Source of the DNA: Streptomyces sp. LHD-70
GTDB taxonomy: Bacteria; Actinomycetota; Actinomycetes; Streptomycetales; Streptomycetaceae
DNA: 64,000 nt
Assembly (NCBI RefSeq): GCF_031157275.1
Contig: NZ_JAVIFW010000006.1
Location: forward strand, 62,001 to 126,000
Direction: 5' to 3'
Positions 8,112 to 16,037 of this stretch are shown here, one piece after another. A program made the translations under genes and the position numbers. Position 1 is the stretch's first letter. Every line of letters begins with the position of its first letter. The notes beneath the pieces were generated by a model. The model searched no databases. It saw only the letters and a program-made list of their open reading frames with translations, and was not told where the DNA came from.

Positions 8112-9137
8112 ATGACGCGTCGCCCCACCATCAAGGACATCGCGCGCCGGGCAGGGGTCTCGGAGAGCGCCGTCTCCTTCGCGCTCAACGGCAGGCCGGG
8201 GGTCTCCCAGGGCACCAGGGACCGCGTCCAGCGCGTCGCCGAAGAGCTCGGCTGGCAGCCCAACAGCGCCGCCCGCGCCCTGTCGGGGCTGCGCGCCGGA
8301 TGCGTCGGCCTCGTGCTCGCGCGGCCCGCGCACACCCTGGGCGTCGAGTCGTTCTTCCTCCAACTCGTCTCCGGCGTACAGGAAGTGCTCGCCTCCCGGA
8401 ACGTGGCGCTCCTGTTCCAGGTGGTCGAGGACATCGACGCCGAGTGCGCGGTGCACCGCCGCTGGTGGGCCGAGAAGCGGGTCGACGGCGTGCTCGTCGT
8501 GGACCCGCGCGCGCACGATCCGCGGCCCGCGCTGCTCGCCTCGCTCGGCCTGCCCGCCGTGGTCATCGGCGCGCCCGCGTCGGGTTCGGGCTCCGCCGAG
8601 CTGTCCACGGTGTGGGCCGACGACTCCGCCGCCATGGCCTCCGTACTCGCGCACCTCCACGAACTCGGACACCGCCGCGTCGTGCACGTCGCCGGACTGC
8701 CCGGCCTCGCCCACACCGAACGCCGGATCAGCTCACTGCGTACGGAGGCCGCCCGGCTCGGCCTCACCGCCGCCCGCTCGGTGACCACCGACTACTCCGA
8801 CGCGGAGGGCGCCGAGGCCACCCGGCGCATCCTCGACGAGGCGGAGCCGCCGACCGCGATCATCTACGACAACGACGTGATGGCCGTCGCGGGCGCCTCC
8901 GTAGCGGCCGAGCGCGGCACCGCCGTACCGGCCGAACTGTCCATCGTGGCCTGGGACGACTCGGCCCTGTGCCGCGTCACGCACCCCCGCCTGACGGCAC
9001 TCGTCCGGGACACTTCGGGCTTCGGCCGACTGGCCGCGCAGGAACTTCTCGACCGGCTCGACGGGGGGCCGGTGCGCAGCATCCAGGCGGAACTCCCACG
9101 CCTGGAACCGAGGGAGAGCACGGGGCGGCCCCGATAG
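8112..9137 (+). CDS. LacI-family transcriptional regulator
   Basis: DNA-binding regulator, 341 aa. The N-terminal helix-turn-helix reads TIKDIARRAGVSESAVSFAL, followed by the hinge helix with SAARALSG. A periplasmic-binding-protein-like sensor domain occupies about residues 60-335. The ATG at 8112 follows GAGGAG at a good distance. It is transcribed away from the sugar-import/glycoside-hydrolase operon, and the shared spacer carries two identical 15-bp dyads. It is most simply the local repressor, released by an oligosaccharide derived from the substrate. The inducer is unknown. Confidence 0.93.
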   Translation: MTRRPTIKDIARRAGVSESAVSFALNGRPGVSQGTRDRVQRVAEELGWQPNSAARALSGLRAGCVGLVLARPAHTLGVESFFLQLVSGVQEVLASRNVALLFQVVEDIDAECAVHRRWWAEKRVDGVLVVDPRAHDPRPALLASLGLPAVVIGAPASGSGSAELSTVWADDSAAMASVLAHLHELGHRRVVHVAGLPGLAHTERRISSLRTEAARLGLTAARSVTTDYSDAEGAEATRRILDEAEPPTAIIYDNDVMAVAGASVAAERGTAVPAELSIVAWDDSALCRVTHPRLTALVRDTSGFGRLAAQELLDRLDGGPVRSIQAELPRLEPRESTGRPR

Positions 9138-9290
9138 GGGCGCGGGGCTGTGACATGTGCGGCTCCGCCGCGGGGCGCGACCAGCCACGACGGCGCAGCA
9201 GCCGAACGACAGAGCGGGGGCCCGGGGGCGCAGCCCCCGAGAGCTGTCCGCAGGACTTTCGGGAAGGGGCGGGGAGGGGAGAAAGGCCGG
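9130..9290. repeat. Streptomyces-type dispersed intergenic repeat with hairpin
   Basis: Between the convergent LacI-type and TAXI genes. It contains GGGGCGCGGGG, CGCGACCAGCCACGACGG and a CGGGGGC/GCCCCCG hairpin (9223-9239). A related element lies at 30164-30245. I recognise the type as a common Streptomyces intergenic family. The hairpin may end transcription of both convergent genes. Confidence 0.55.
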
Positions 9291-9298
9291 CGCCGCGG

Positions 9299-10294
9299 TT
9301 ACGGCTTCACCGACCGGTAATACCGCCGAGCGCCGTCGTGCAACGACAACGGATCCGTGTAGATCGCCGTGCGCAGATCCACCAGCTGGGCCGCGTGGAC
9401 CTTGGAGCCGATGTGGTCGCGGCTGTCGATCACCGTACGGGTCAGACGCTCGGTCAGGGCCTCGTCCGCGCGGTCGGTGGTGACCAGGAGGTTGGCGACC
9501 GCGATCGTCGGCACCGCGGTGTTCTCCCGCATGCCCGGGTACGCGTCGGCGGGCATCACCGCGGCCCGGTAGTACCGCGAGGCGCCGCCCTGCTTGTGCA
9601 GGCCCTTGACGAGGTCGTCCAGGCGGACCAGGCGGATGTCGGCGCGCTCCGACAGCTCCCGCACGATCGTCGTGGGCAGCCCGCCGGACCAGAAGAACGC
9701 CTCGATCTCGCCCTTCTCCAGCTGCTCCGGAGCCTTGTTTATGCCGCTCGGCTCGGCCTCGACGTCCCTCGCAGGGTCGAGCCCCGCCGCCCGCAGGACC
9801 CGCTCCGCGATCAGCCGTACGCCCGAGCCCTCCTGCCCGACGGCGACCCGCTTGCCGCGCAGATCGGCGGCGCGCGTCACGGTCGAGTCGTGCTTCACGA
9901 CAAGCTGGACGTAGTCGTCGTAGAGCCGTGCGCAGCCGCGCAGGCGCTGCCAGCCGGGGCCGTTCTCCTGGAGGTACTTCTCCACCGCGTCGGCCGCCGC
10001 GATCGTGTAGTCGGCCTTGCCCGTGGCCACCCGCGCCACGTTCGTCTGCGAGCCCTCGCTCTGCATCAGCTCCAGGTCGAGGTCGGGCAGATCGTCGGCG
10101 GCGGCCGCCTGGAGGAGCTGCCCGTACCGCTGGTAGACGCCCGACTGCACGCCCGTACTGAAGACCACCTTCCCGCCCGGCGACGACTCGCCGAGCGGCA
10201 GCAGCCACCAGAGCAGCAGCCCGAAGATCACCAGGGCGGCCGCGGAGCCCTGCAGGGCGCGGCGCCTGCTGATCCGGGGGAGTGCCTGCGACAT
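9299..10294 (-). CDS. TAXI-family TRAP transporter solute-binding protein, orphan
   Basis: Periplasmic-binding-type protein of the TAXI group, 331 aa. An N-terminal signal anchor ([17 protein letters not shown], then LLLWWLLP) is followed by the family start [18 protein letters not shown]. Typical later motifs are [20 protein letters not shown] and [19 protein letters not shown] proteins normally feed a fused DctQM-type permease, but no permease lies next to this gene. Known TAXI ligands include glutamate and related acids. It diverges from miaB (112-bp spacer). The start is the ATG at 10294; AGGA precedes it. A role as a membrane-tethered sensor partner rather than a transporter component is possible. 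Confidence 0.85.
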   Translation of the reverse strand: MSQALPRISRRRALQGSAAALVIFGLLLWWLLPLGESSPGGKVVFSTGVQSGVYQRYGQLLQAAAADDLPDLDLELMQSEGSQTNVARVATGKADYTIAAADAVEKYLQENGPGWQRLRGCARLYDDYVQLVVKHDSTVTRAADLRGKRVAVGQEGSGVRLIAERVLRAAGLDPARDVEAEPSGINKAPEQLEKGEIEAFFWSGGLPTTIVRELSERADIRLVRLDDLVKGLHKQGGASRYYRAAVMPADAYPGMRENTAVPTIAVANLLVTTDRADEALTERLTRTVIDSRDHIGSKVHAAQLVDLRTAIYTDPLSLHDGARRYYRSVKP

Positions 10295-10406
10295 GACCGC
10301 GATCCTGCCAGCTCACCCCACCCGCCGACCAGGGCTCCCTCACGCTTCCGACCCTGATCCCGCCTCTCGTCCCGACGCTCCCCCAGGCCCCCTTACCCTT
10401 GTCCGT

Positions 10407-11951
10407 ATGACCAGCGTGGGCCGGAGTGAGACCGTGGACGACAAGCAGGCACAGGACGTAGCCGTTCCGAAGAGCTATGAGGTGCGGACCTACGGGTGCC
10501 AGATGAACGTCCACGACTCGGAGCGGCTCTCCGGCCTCCTCGAGGACGCCGGCTATGTGCGCGCGCCCGAGGGCGCCGACGGTGACGCCGACGTCGTCGT
10601 GTTCAACACCTGCGCGGTCCGCGAGAACGCCGACAACCGGCTCTACGGCAACCTCGGCCGGCTCGCCCCGATGAAGACCAGGCGGCCCGGCATGCAGATC
10701 GCCGTCGGCGGCTGCCTCGCGCAGAAGGACCGCGAGACGATCGTCAAGAAGGCCCCCTGGGTCGACGTCGTCTTCGGCACGCACAACATCGGCAAGCTCC
10801 CCGTCCTCCTGGAGCGCGCCCGCGTCCAGGAAGAGGCGCAGGTCGAGATCGCCGAGTCGCTTGAGGCCTTCCCGTCCACGCTGCCGACGCGGCGCGAGAG
10901 CGCGTACGCCGCGTGGGTGTCGATCTCCGTGGGCTGCAACAACACCTGCACCTTCTGCATCGTGCCCGCGCTGCGCGGCAAGGAGAAGGACCGCAGGACC
11001 GGCGACATCCTCGCGGAGATCGAGGCCCTGGTCGCCGAGGGCGTCTCCGAGATCACGCTGCTCGGCCAGAACGTCAACGCGTACGGCTCCGACATCGGGG
11101 ACCGCGAGGCCTTCAGCAAGCTGCTCCGCGCGTGCGGCCGGATCGAGGGCCTGGAGCGCGTCCGCTTCACGTCCCCGCACCCGCGCGACTTCACGGACGA
11201 CGTGATCGCCGCCATGGCAGAGACGCCGAACGTGATGCCCCAGCTGCACATGCCGCTGCAGTCCGGCTCCGACCCGGTCCTGAAGGCGATGCGCCGCTCG
11301 TACCGCCAGGAGCGCTTCCTCGGCATCATCGAGAAGGTCCGCGCCGCCATGCCGGACGCGGCGATCTCCACCGACATCATCGTGGGCTTCCCCGGCGAGA
11401 CCGAGGAGGACTTCGAGCAGACGATGCACGCCGTCCGCGAGGCCCGTTTCGCGAACGCCTTCACCTTCCAGTACTCCAAGCGCCCCGGCACGCCCGCCGC
11501 CGAGATGGACGGCCAGATCCCCAAGGAGGTCGTGCAGAAGCGGTACGAGCGCCTCGTCGCCCTCCAGGAGGAGATCTCCTGGTCGGAGAACAAGAAGCAG
11601 GTCGGCCGCACGCTCGACCTGATGGTCGCCGAGGGCGAGGGCCGCAAGGACGGCACGACGCACCGCCTCTCCGGCCGCGCCCCCGACAACCGCCTGGTGC
11701 ACTTCACCAAGCCGGACGCCGAGGTCCGCCCCGGCGACGTCGTCACGGTCGAGATCACCTACGCCGCCCCGCACCACCTGCTCGCCGAGGGCCCTGTCCT
11801 CGACGTGCGCCGCACCCGCGCGGGCGACGCCTGGGCGAAGCGCAACGCCGCCGAGGCCGCGAAGCCCGCCGGCGTCATGCTGGGCCTGCCCACCATCGGC
11901 GCCCCCGCCCCGCAGGCCACCCCGGCCCCCTCGGGCTGCGGCTGCGACTGA
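10407..11951 (+). CDS. miaB: tRNA-2-methylthio-N6-isopentenyladenosine synthase MiaB
   Basis: Radical-SAM methylthiotransferase, 514 aa, which adds the methylthio group to i6A37 of tRNAs. The N-terminal MTTase domain has the three auxiliary-cluster cysteines: C31 in YGCQMN, C69 in NTCAVREN and C103 in GGCLAQKD. The radical-SAM motif CNNTCTFC (C177, C181, C184) follows, and a TRAM domain occupies about residues 410-480. The tail ends SGCGCD. The start chosen is the ATG at 10407. A longer reading from 10293 runs into the divergent gene and lacks family similarity. miaA, which makes its substrate, is 1.3 kb downstream with two small genes between. Confidence 0.97.
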   Translation: MTSVGRSETVDDKQAQDVAVPKSYEVRTYGCQMNVHDSERLSGLLEDAGYVRAPEGADGDADVVVFNTCAVRENADNRLYGNLGRLAPMKTRRPGMQIAVGGCLAQKDRETIVKKAPWVDVVFGTHNIGKLPVLLERARVQEEAQVEIAESLEAFPSTLPTRRESAYAAWVSISVGCNNTCTFCIVPALRGKEKDRRTGDILAEIEALVAEGVSEITLLGQNVNAYGSDIGDREAFSKLLRACGRIEGLERVRFTSPHPRDFTDDVIAAMAETPNVMPQLHMPLQSGSDPVLKAMRRSYRQERFLGIIEKVRAAMPDAAISTDIIVGFPGETEEDFEQTMHAVREARFANAFTFQYSKRPGTPAAEMDGQIPKEVVQKRYERLVALQEEISWSENKKQVGRTLDLMVAEGEGRKDGTTHRLSGRAPDNRLVHFTKPDAEVRPGDVVTVEITYAAPHHLLAEGPVLDVRRTRAGDAWAKRNAAEAAKPAGVMLGLPTIGAPAPQATPAPSGCGCD

Positions 11952-12032
11952 CCTTCCCGGACCTGCCGTACGGGCTCCTGCCGGCGGTGCCCGTACGGGC
12001 TGCGGCAGACCGCGCCAGCTACCCTGCCGATC

Positions 12033-12749
12033 ATGCTCGTTGCCGCAGCCGTCTGCCCCTGTCCACCGCTCCTCGTGCCGGAGGTCGCCGCAGGCGCCGC
12101 CGGTGAACTGGCCGAGGCCCGCGCCGCCTGTGCCGACGCGGTTGCCGTGCTCGCCGCCGCCCGCCCGGACCGGCTGATCGTGGTCGGCCCGGCCGAGCAG
12201 AGCCGCCGCGGCACGCATCCGCAGGGCGCCCGCGGCAGTTTCCGCGGCTTCGGCGTGGACCTCGACGTCCACCTCGGCCCGGCCGACCCGGCCGCACCCG
12301 CCGACCGGGAACTCCCCGCGTCCCTAGCCGTCGGCGCCTGGCTCCTGGAGCGCGCCGCCTGGTCGTCCGCGCCCGTCACCGGACTCGGCGTGGGCGAGCC
12401 CCTGTCGACCGAGCGCTGCGTCGAGGCGGGACGCGAACTCGCCGCCCAGGGCGAGCGCGTGGCCCTCCTCGTCATGGGCGACGCCAGCGCCTGCCGCACC
12501 CTCAAGTCCCCCGGCTACCTCGACGAACGCGCCGTCGCCTTCGACGCGGAGGCCGCCCGCGCACTCGGCGCCGCCGACCTCGCCGCGCTCACGTCCCTCG
12601 ACACGGAACTCGCGTACGAGCTGAAGGCGGCGGGTCGGGCGCCCTGGCAGGTCCTCGCGGGCGCAGCCGAGGGCGCCGGCCTCAGCGGAGCGCTCCTCTA
12701 CGACGAAGCGCCTTACGGGGTGGGGTACTTGGTGGCCGCCTGGTCCTAG
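12033..12749 (+). CDS. LigB-fold (class III extradiol dioxygenase B-like) protein
   Basis: Conserved actinobacterial protein, 238 aa, with the fold signature of class III extradiol dioxygenase catalytic subunits: an N-terminal CPCPPLLVPEV block, IVVGPAEQ after about 55 residues, and the C-terminal YDEAPYGVGYLVA. In active LigB-type enzymes the first block usually reads CPHPPLL and the second has a His after the IVxxP strand. Here these positions are Cys10 and Ala-Glu, so two metal ligands appear to be replaced. The gene sits between miaB and miaA, a placement I recall as conserved in Streptomyces, but it need not work with them. The function is unknown. Confidence 0.75.
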   Translation: MLVAAAVCPCPPLLVPEVAAGAAGELAEARAACADAVAVLAAARPDRLIVVGPAEQSRRGTHPQGARGSFRGFGVDLDVHLGPADPAAPADRELPASLAVGAWLLERAAWSSAPVTGLGVGEPLSTERCVEAGRELAAQGERVALLVMGDASACRTLKSPGYLDERAVAFDAEAARALGAADLAALTSLDTELAYELKAAGRAPWQVLAGAAEGAGLSGALLYDEAPYGVGYLVAAWS

Positions 12750-12788
12750 GCAGCTTTTAGGCAGCTCGTAGGCAGTTTTTAGGCAGGA
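12747..12788. repeat. short TAGGCAG direct repeats at convergent gene ends
   Basis: Four copies of (T)TAGGCAG spaced 11-14 bp span the 29-bp gap between the LigB-like stop and the antitoxin-like stop. The repeat supplies the stop codons of both convergent genes. Probably local slippage; no function is apparent. Confidence 0.6.
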
Positions 12789-13114
12789 CCGCCCGCGCCC
12801 GGCGGCGGCGGAGGAGGAGTGCCCGTACCACCAGGGCCCTGCGTCCCGCCCGGGCCGGGCGCGCCACCCGGGCCGGGCGTATCCCCCGGACCCTGCGTGC
12901 CGTCGCCCTTGTCTGCGAACCGGTGGAGCCCCTCCTTCGCCTTGCCCGTACCGTGCTGGATCTTGTCGCTGTACTTGCCCTTGGTCCGCTGGTCGACCGT
13001 CCGCGCGACCTTGTCCAGGCCGTGGTCGATCTTGTCCCCGTGCTCCTTGGCGAGGCCCGCGGCCTTCTCCTTCGCCGGGGCGATCTTGTCCTTCAGTTTG
13101 TTCAGGAAGCTCAT
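12779..13114 (-). CDS. MT0933/Rv0909-like antitoxin-family protein with Gly/Pro-rich tail
   Basis: Small protein of 111 aa. Residues 1-65 (starting MSFLNKLKDKIAPAKEKAAG) are a charged amphipathic helical region typical of the MT0933-like antitoxin family, with repeats such as HGDKIDHGLDKVARTVD. The last 40 residues are low-complexity GPG/GTP repeats ending PPPPPPGAGGPA. The ATG at 13114 follows GGTGGAG. In Mycobacterium the family member Rv0909 is paired with the toxin Rv0910. No toxin-like gene lies on either side here (LigB-like protein, miaA), so it may be a solitary homologue with another role, such as a DNA- or membrane-associated helical protein. Confidence 0.75.
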   Translation of the reverse strand: MSFLNKLKDKIAPAKEKAAGLAKEHGDKIDHGLDKVARTVDQRTKGKYSDKIQHGTGKAKEGLHRFADKGDGTQGPGDTPGPGGAPGPGGTQGPGGTGTPPPPPPGAGGPA

Positions 13115-13248
13115 GGCTCCACCTCTCCCGCCATAACCGGTCCGATCACTCCAAACGTACTCGTACCGGCGAAAATGCGCGTAGGCCGGAGCAGCGGACT
13201 GTCCCGCCCGTGGAACCGGCACACGCCCGGGTTTGGGAGACTGGGGCG

Positions 13249-14187
13249 GTGAGCAGCGCACCAGACACCCCCCGGGTCATCGCCGTCGTCGGCCCCACCG
13301 CGGCCGGCAAGTCCGATCTCGGCGTCTTCCTCGCCGGGCAGCTCGGCGGAGAGGTCGTCAACGCCGACTCGATGCAGCTGTACCGGGGGATGGACATCGG
13401 CACCGCCAAGCTCACCCCCGAGGAGCGCGGCGGCATCCCGCACCACCTGCTCGACATCTGGGGCGTCACGGTCGCGGCCAGCGTCGCCGAGTACCAGAAG
13501 CTCGCCCGCGCCGAGATCGACCGGCTGCTCGCCGAGGGCCGCTGGCCGATCCTCGTCGGCGGCTCCGGGCTCTACGTCCGGGGCGCCGTCGACCAGTTGG
13601 AGTTCCCCGGCACCGACCCGGACGTCCGCGCCGCCCTCGAGGAAGAGCTGACCCTGCGCGGCTCCGGCGCCCTGCACGCCCGGCTCGCCGCCGCCGACCC
13701 GGAGGCCGCCAAGGCGATCCTGCCGAGCAACGGCCGCCGCATCGTCCGCGCCCTGGAGGTCATCGAGATCACCGGCCGCCCCTTCACCGCCAACCTCCCC
13801 GGCCACGACTCCGTCTACGACACCGTGCAGATCGGCGTCGACGTGGCGCGGCCCGAGCTCGATGAGCGGATCGCCGTCCGCGTCGACCGGATGTGGGCGG
13901 ACGGCCTCGTCGACGAGGTGCGCACCCTGGAGCGCCAGGGCCTGCGCGAGGGGCGCACCGCCTCCCGCGCGCTCGGCTACCAGCAGGTGCTCGCGGCGCT
14001 CGCGGGGGAGTGCACCGAGGACGAGGCGCGCGCCGAGACGATCCGCGCCACCAAGCGCTTCGCGCGCCGCCAGGACTCCTGGTTCCGACGGGATCCGCGG
14101 GTGCACTGGCTCAGCGGCGCCGCCGCGGACCGGGGGGAACTCCGAGGCAGTGCCCTGGCGTTGGTCGAACGAGCGGTTACAGCCTGA
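13249..14187 (+). CDS. miaA: tRNA dimethylallyltransferase MiaA
   Basis: Isopentenyl-tRNA transferase, 312 aa, which prenylates N6 of A37 before MiaB adds the methylthio group. The P-loop is VVGPTAAGKSDLG, followed by NADSMQLYRGMDIGTAKL (substrate recognition), ILVGGSGLYVRG and the C-terminal TKRFARRQDSWFRRD. The GTG at 13249 was chosen because GGGAG lies a few bases upstream and the protein then starts just before the P-loop strand. An in-frame ATG at 13210 would add 13 residues with no homology. It is divergent from the antitoxin-like gene and followed by a membrane protein gene and dapF. Confidence 0.97.
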   Translation: MSSAPDTPRVIAVVGPTAAGKSDLGVFLAGQLGGEVVNADSMQLYRGMDIGTAKLTPEERGGIPHHLLDIWGVTVAASVAEYQKLARAEIDRLLAEGRWPILVGGSGLYVRGAVDQLEFPGTDPDVRAALEEELTLRGSGALHARLAAADPEAAKAILPSNGRRIVRALEVIEITGRPFTANLPGHDSVYDTVQIGVDVARPELDERIAVRVDRMWADGLVDEVRTLERQGLREGRTASRALGYQQVLAALAGECTEDEARAETIRATKRFARRQDSWFRRDPRVHWLSGAAADRGELRGSALALVERAVTA

Positions 14188-14288
14188 TCACGTGATGGCA
14201 TCGGGACGCTCCGGCGGTCATCCGGGCTCCCGGGGGCGTGCCATCATCAAGCTTCGATCGAGCCAGTGGAGCCGAGTTGGGAGGGCGC

Positions 14289-14801
14289 GTGGCTATGGAG
14301 GCCGGCCCTCGCGACACCGCACACGAGGAACCGGGACAGCTCAGTCCCGACGGTCCTGACGCTTCCCGCACGCCTGCCGACAGCCCTCGTGCGACCCCGG
14401 ACGGCGTCGTCGCGGACGGCCCCGACGAGCTGGACGAGCACGTGCCCGACGGCGTGACCGGCTCCGAGGTCGAGGTCGAGCTGCGGCCCCGGCGCAGGCT
14501 GCGGCTCTGGCAGCTCGCCCCCATCGTGATCCTCGCCGCCACCGGCTCCCTGATGTTCGCCTTCCCGCTCGCCTTCGCGTTCGGCGAGGGCGGCCCGGTC
14601 GTCGCCATGCTCGGCCTGCTCCTGTGCAGCTGCGCCGCGGGCTGGGGCCTGATGGCCGCCCGCCGCGTCGGCCACACCTGGCCCGGCCTGCCGGCGCGGG
14701 GTTCCGGCGCCCGCCCCGACTGGCGCGTGATCGCCCTGTACGCCGTGGTCGTCGCCGGTCTCGCGGTGCTCGCGGTCTGGCGCGTGGCCCGGCTGCGCTG
14801 A
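14289..14801 (+). CDS. hypothetical membrane protein, three TM helices
   Basis: Unrecognised protein of about 170 aa. The first 75 residues are acidic, Pro/Asp-rich and probably disordered. Three predicted membrane helices follow: LAPIVILAATGSLMFAFPLA, GPVVAMLGLLLCSCAAGWGL and VIALYAVVVAGLAVLAV. A short Arg-rich end is cytosolic. The GTG at 14289 sits after GGGAGG; an ATG at 14295 is equally possible. It lies between miaA and dapF in the same direction, an arrangement I recall in other Streptomyces. No catalytic motif is seen. Confidence 0.75.
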   Translation: MAMEAGPRDTAHEEPGQLSPDGPDASRTPADSPRATPDGVVADGPDELDEHVPDGVTGSEVEVELRPRRRLRLWQLAPIVILAATGSLMFAFPLAFAFGEGGPVVAMLGLLLCSCAAGWGLMAARRVGHTWPGLPARGSGARPDWRVIALYAVVVAGLAVLAVWRVARLR

Positions 14802-14824
14802 CTCCGTCGTACGGGGCCTGCCTT

Positions 14825-14900
14825 CTCGTACGCTGCCTCCCCTCTCGTACGGTGCCTCCCCTCTCGTACGCTGCCTCCCCGTCCGTACGGTGCCCTGCCT
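14825..14900. repeat. 19-bp tandem repeat upstream of dapF
   Basis: Three consecutive copies of a 19-bp unit (CTCGTACGCTGCCTCCCCT with one C/G difference) start at 14825, 14844 and 14863, followed by degenerate CGTACGG copies. It lies in the 209-bp gap between the membrane protein and dapF. No promoter is obvious within it. Confidence 0.75.
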
Positions 14901-15010
14901 GCCCTTACGGTCCCGCGGGCCCTGCTTCCGTACGGCCCGCCGGGTAAGCGGAATCACGGTTATCCACAGGCCGGGCGAGGGCTTCGTGCGGCAGGCCGTA
15001 ACATCGAGGA

Positions 15011-15895
15011 ATGAGCACGCGGATCGCCTTCCTCAAGGGCCACGGCACCGAGAACGACTTCGTGATCGTGCCCGACCCGGACAACGCCGTCGAGCTGACC
15101 GCCACGGCGGTCGCCGCGCTGTGCGACCGGCGCGCGGGCATCGGCGGGGACGGCCTGCTGCACGTCGTGCGCTCCGCCGCCCACCCCGAGGCCCGGCACA
15201 TGGCGGACGAGGCCGAGTGGTTCATGGACTACCGCAACGCCGACGGCTCCATCGCCGAGATGTGCGGCAACGGCGTCCGCGTCTTCGCCCGCCACCTCCA
15301 GCGCGCCGGTCATGTGGAGGCCGGTGACCTCGCCATCGCCACCCGCGGCGGCGTGAAGAAGGCGCACATCGCCAAGCCCGACGCCCAGGGCGAGGCCGCC
15401 GTCACCGTCTCCATGGGCCGCGCCGAGCTCCCCGCCGAGCAGGCCACGGTCACGGTCGGCGAGCGCAGCTGGCCCGCCCTGAACGTGAACATGGGCAACC
15501 CGCACGCCGTCGCCTTCGTGGACGACCTGGCCCACGCCGGTGCCCTCCATGCCGCGCCGGACACGACCCCGGCCACGGTCTACCCGGACGGGGTGAACGT
15601 GGAATTCGTGGTCGACCGGGGCCCCGGCCACGTGGCGATGCGGGTGCATGAGCGCGGGTCCGGCGAGACCCGCTCCTGCGGCACCGGCGCCTGCGCGGTC
15701 GCCGTGGCCGCGGCCCGCCGGGACGGCCGGAGCCCGTCCGACACCGGCGAGCCGGCGACGTACAGAGTGGATCTGCCCGGTGGCACCCTCGTGATCACCG
15801 AGCGGACCGACGGAGGGATCGAGATGACCGGACCAGCGGTGATCGTGGCCGAGGGCGAGATCACTCCCGAGTGGATCGAAACCCGAATTGCGTGA
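15011..15895 (+). CDS. dapF: diaminopimelate epimerase DapF
   Basis: Interconverts LL- and meso-diaminopimelate for lysine synthesis and peptidoglycan, 294 aa. The two catalytic cysteines are visible: Cys85 in MCGNGVR and Cys223 in SCGTGACA. The substrate-binding GTENDFVIV lies near the N-terminus, and both halves of the pseudo-symmetric epimerase fold are complete. The ATG at 15011 begins MSTRIAFLKGHGTENDF, a typical family start. Streptomyces cell walls use LL-DAP, so the enzyme chiefly supplies the meso isomer for lysine. It lies between a small membrane-protein gene and rshA. Confidence 0.97.
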   Translation: MSTRIAFLKGHGTENDFVIVPDPDNAVELTATAVAALCDRRAGIGGDGLLHVVRSAAHPEARHMADEAEWFMDYRNADGSIAEMCGNGVRVFARHLQRAGHVEAGDLAIATRGGVKKAHIAKPDAQGEAAVTVSMGRAELPAEQATVTVGERSWPALNVNMGNPHAVAFVDDLAHAGALHAAPDTTPATVYPDGVNVEFVVDRGPGHVAMRVHERGSGETRSCGTGACAVAVAAARRDGRSPSDTGEPATYRVDLPGGTLVITERTDGGIEMTGPAVIVAEGEITPEWIETRIA

Positions 15896-16037
15896 GCGTT
15901 CGCTCGAATGGGTGATCCGTTTCACGCTGAGCGAGAGCGGGTGAGCGACGCGTGATGGGCTCGATAGCATCAAGCACCGGCAACGGGGGGACCCGCCGCC
16001 CCGCCCCCGACCGCCGGCCGAGCTGCCGGAGGTTCCC

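Noticed and set aside
8733..12272. 1,179-codon minus-strand open frame
   Set aside because: It spans the LacI-type gene, the TAXI gene in another frame, and miaB. No coherent protein family is visible.
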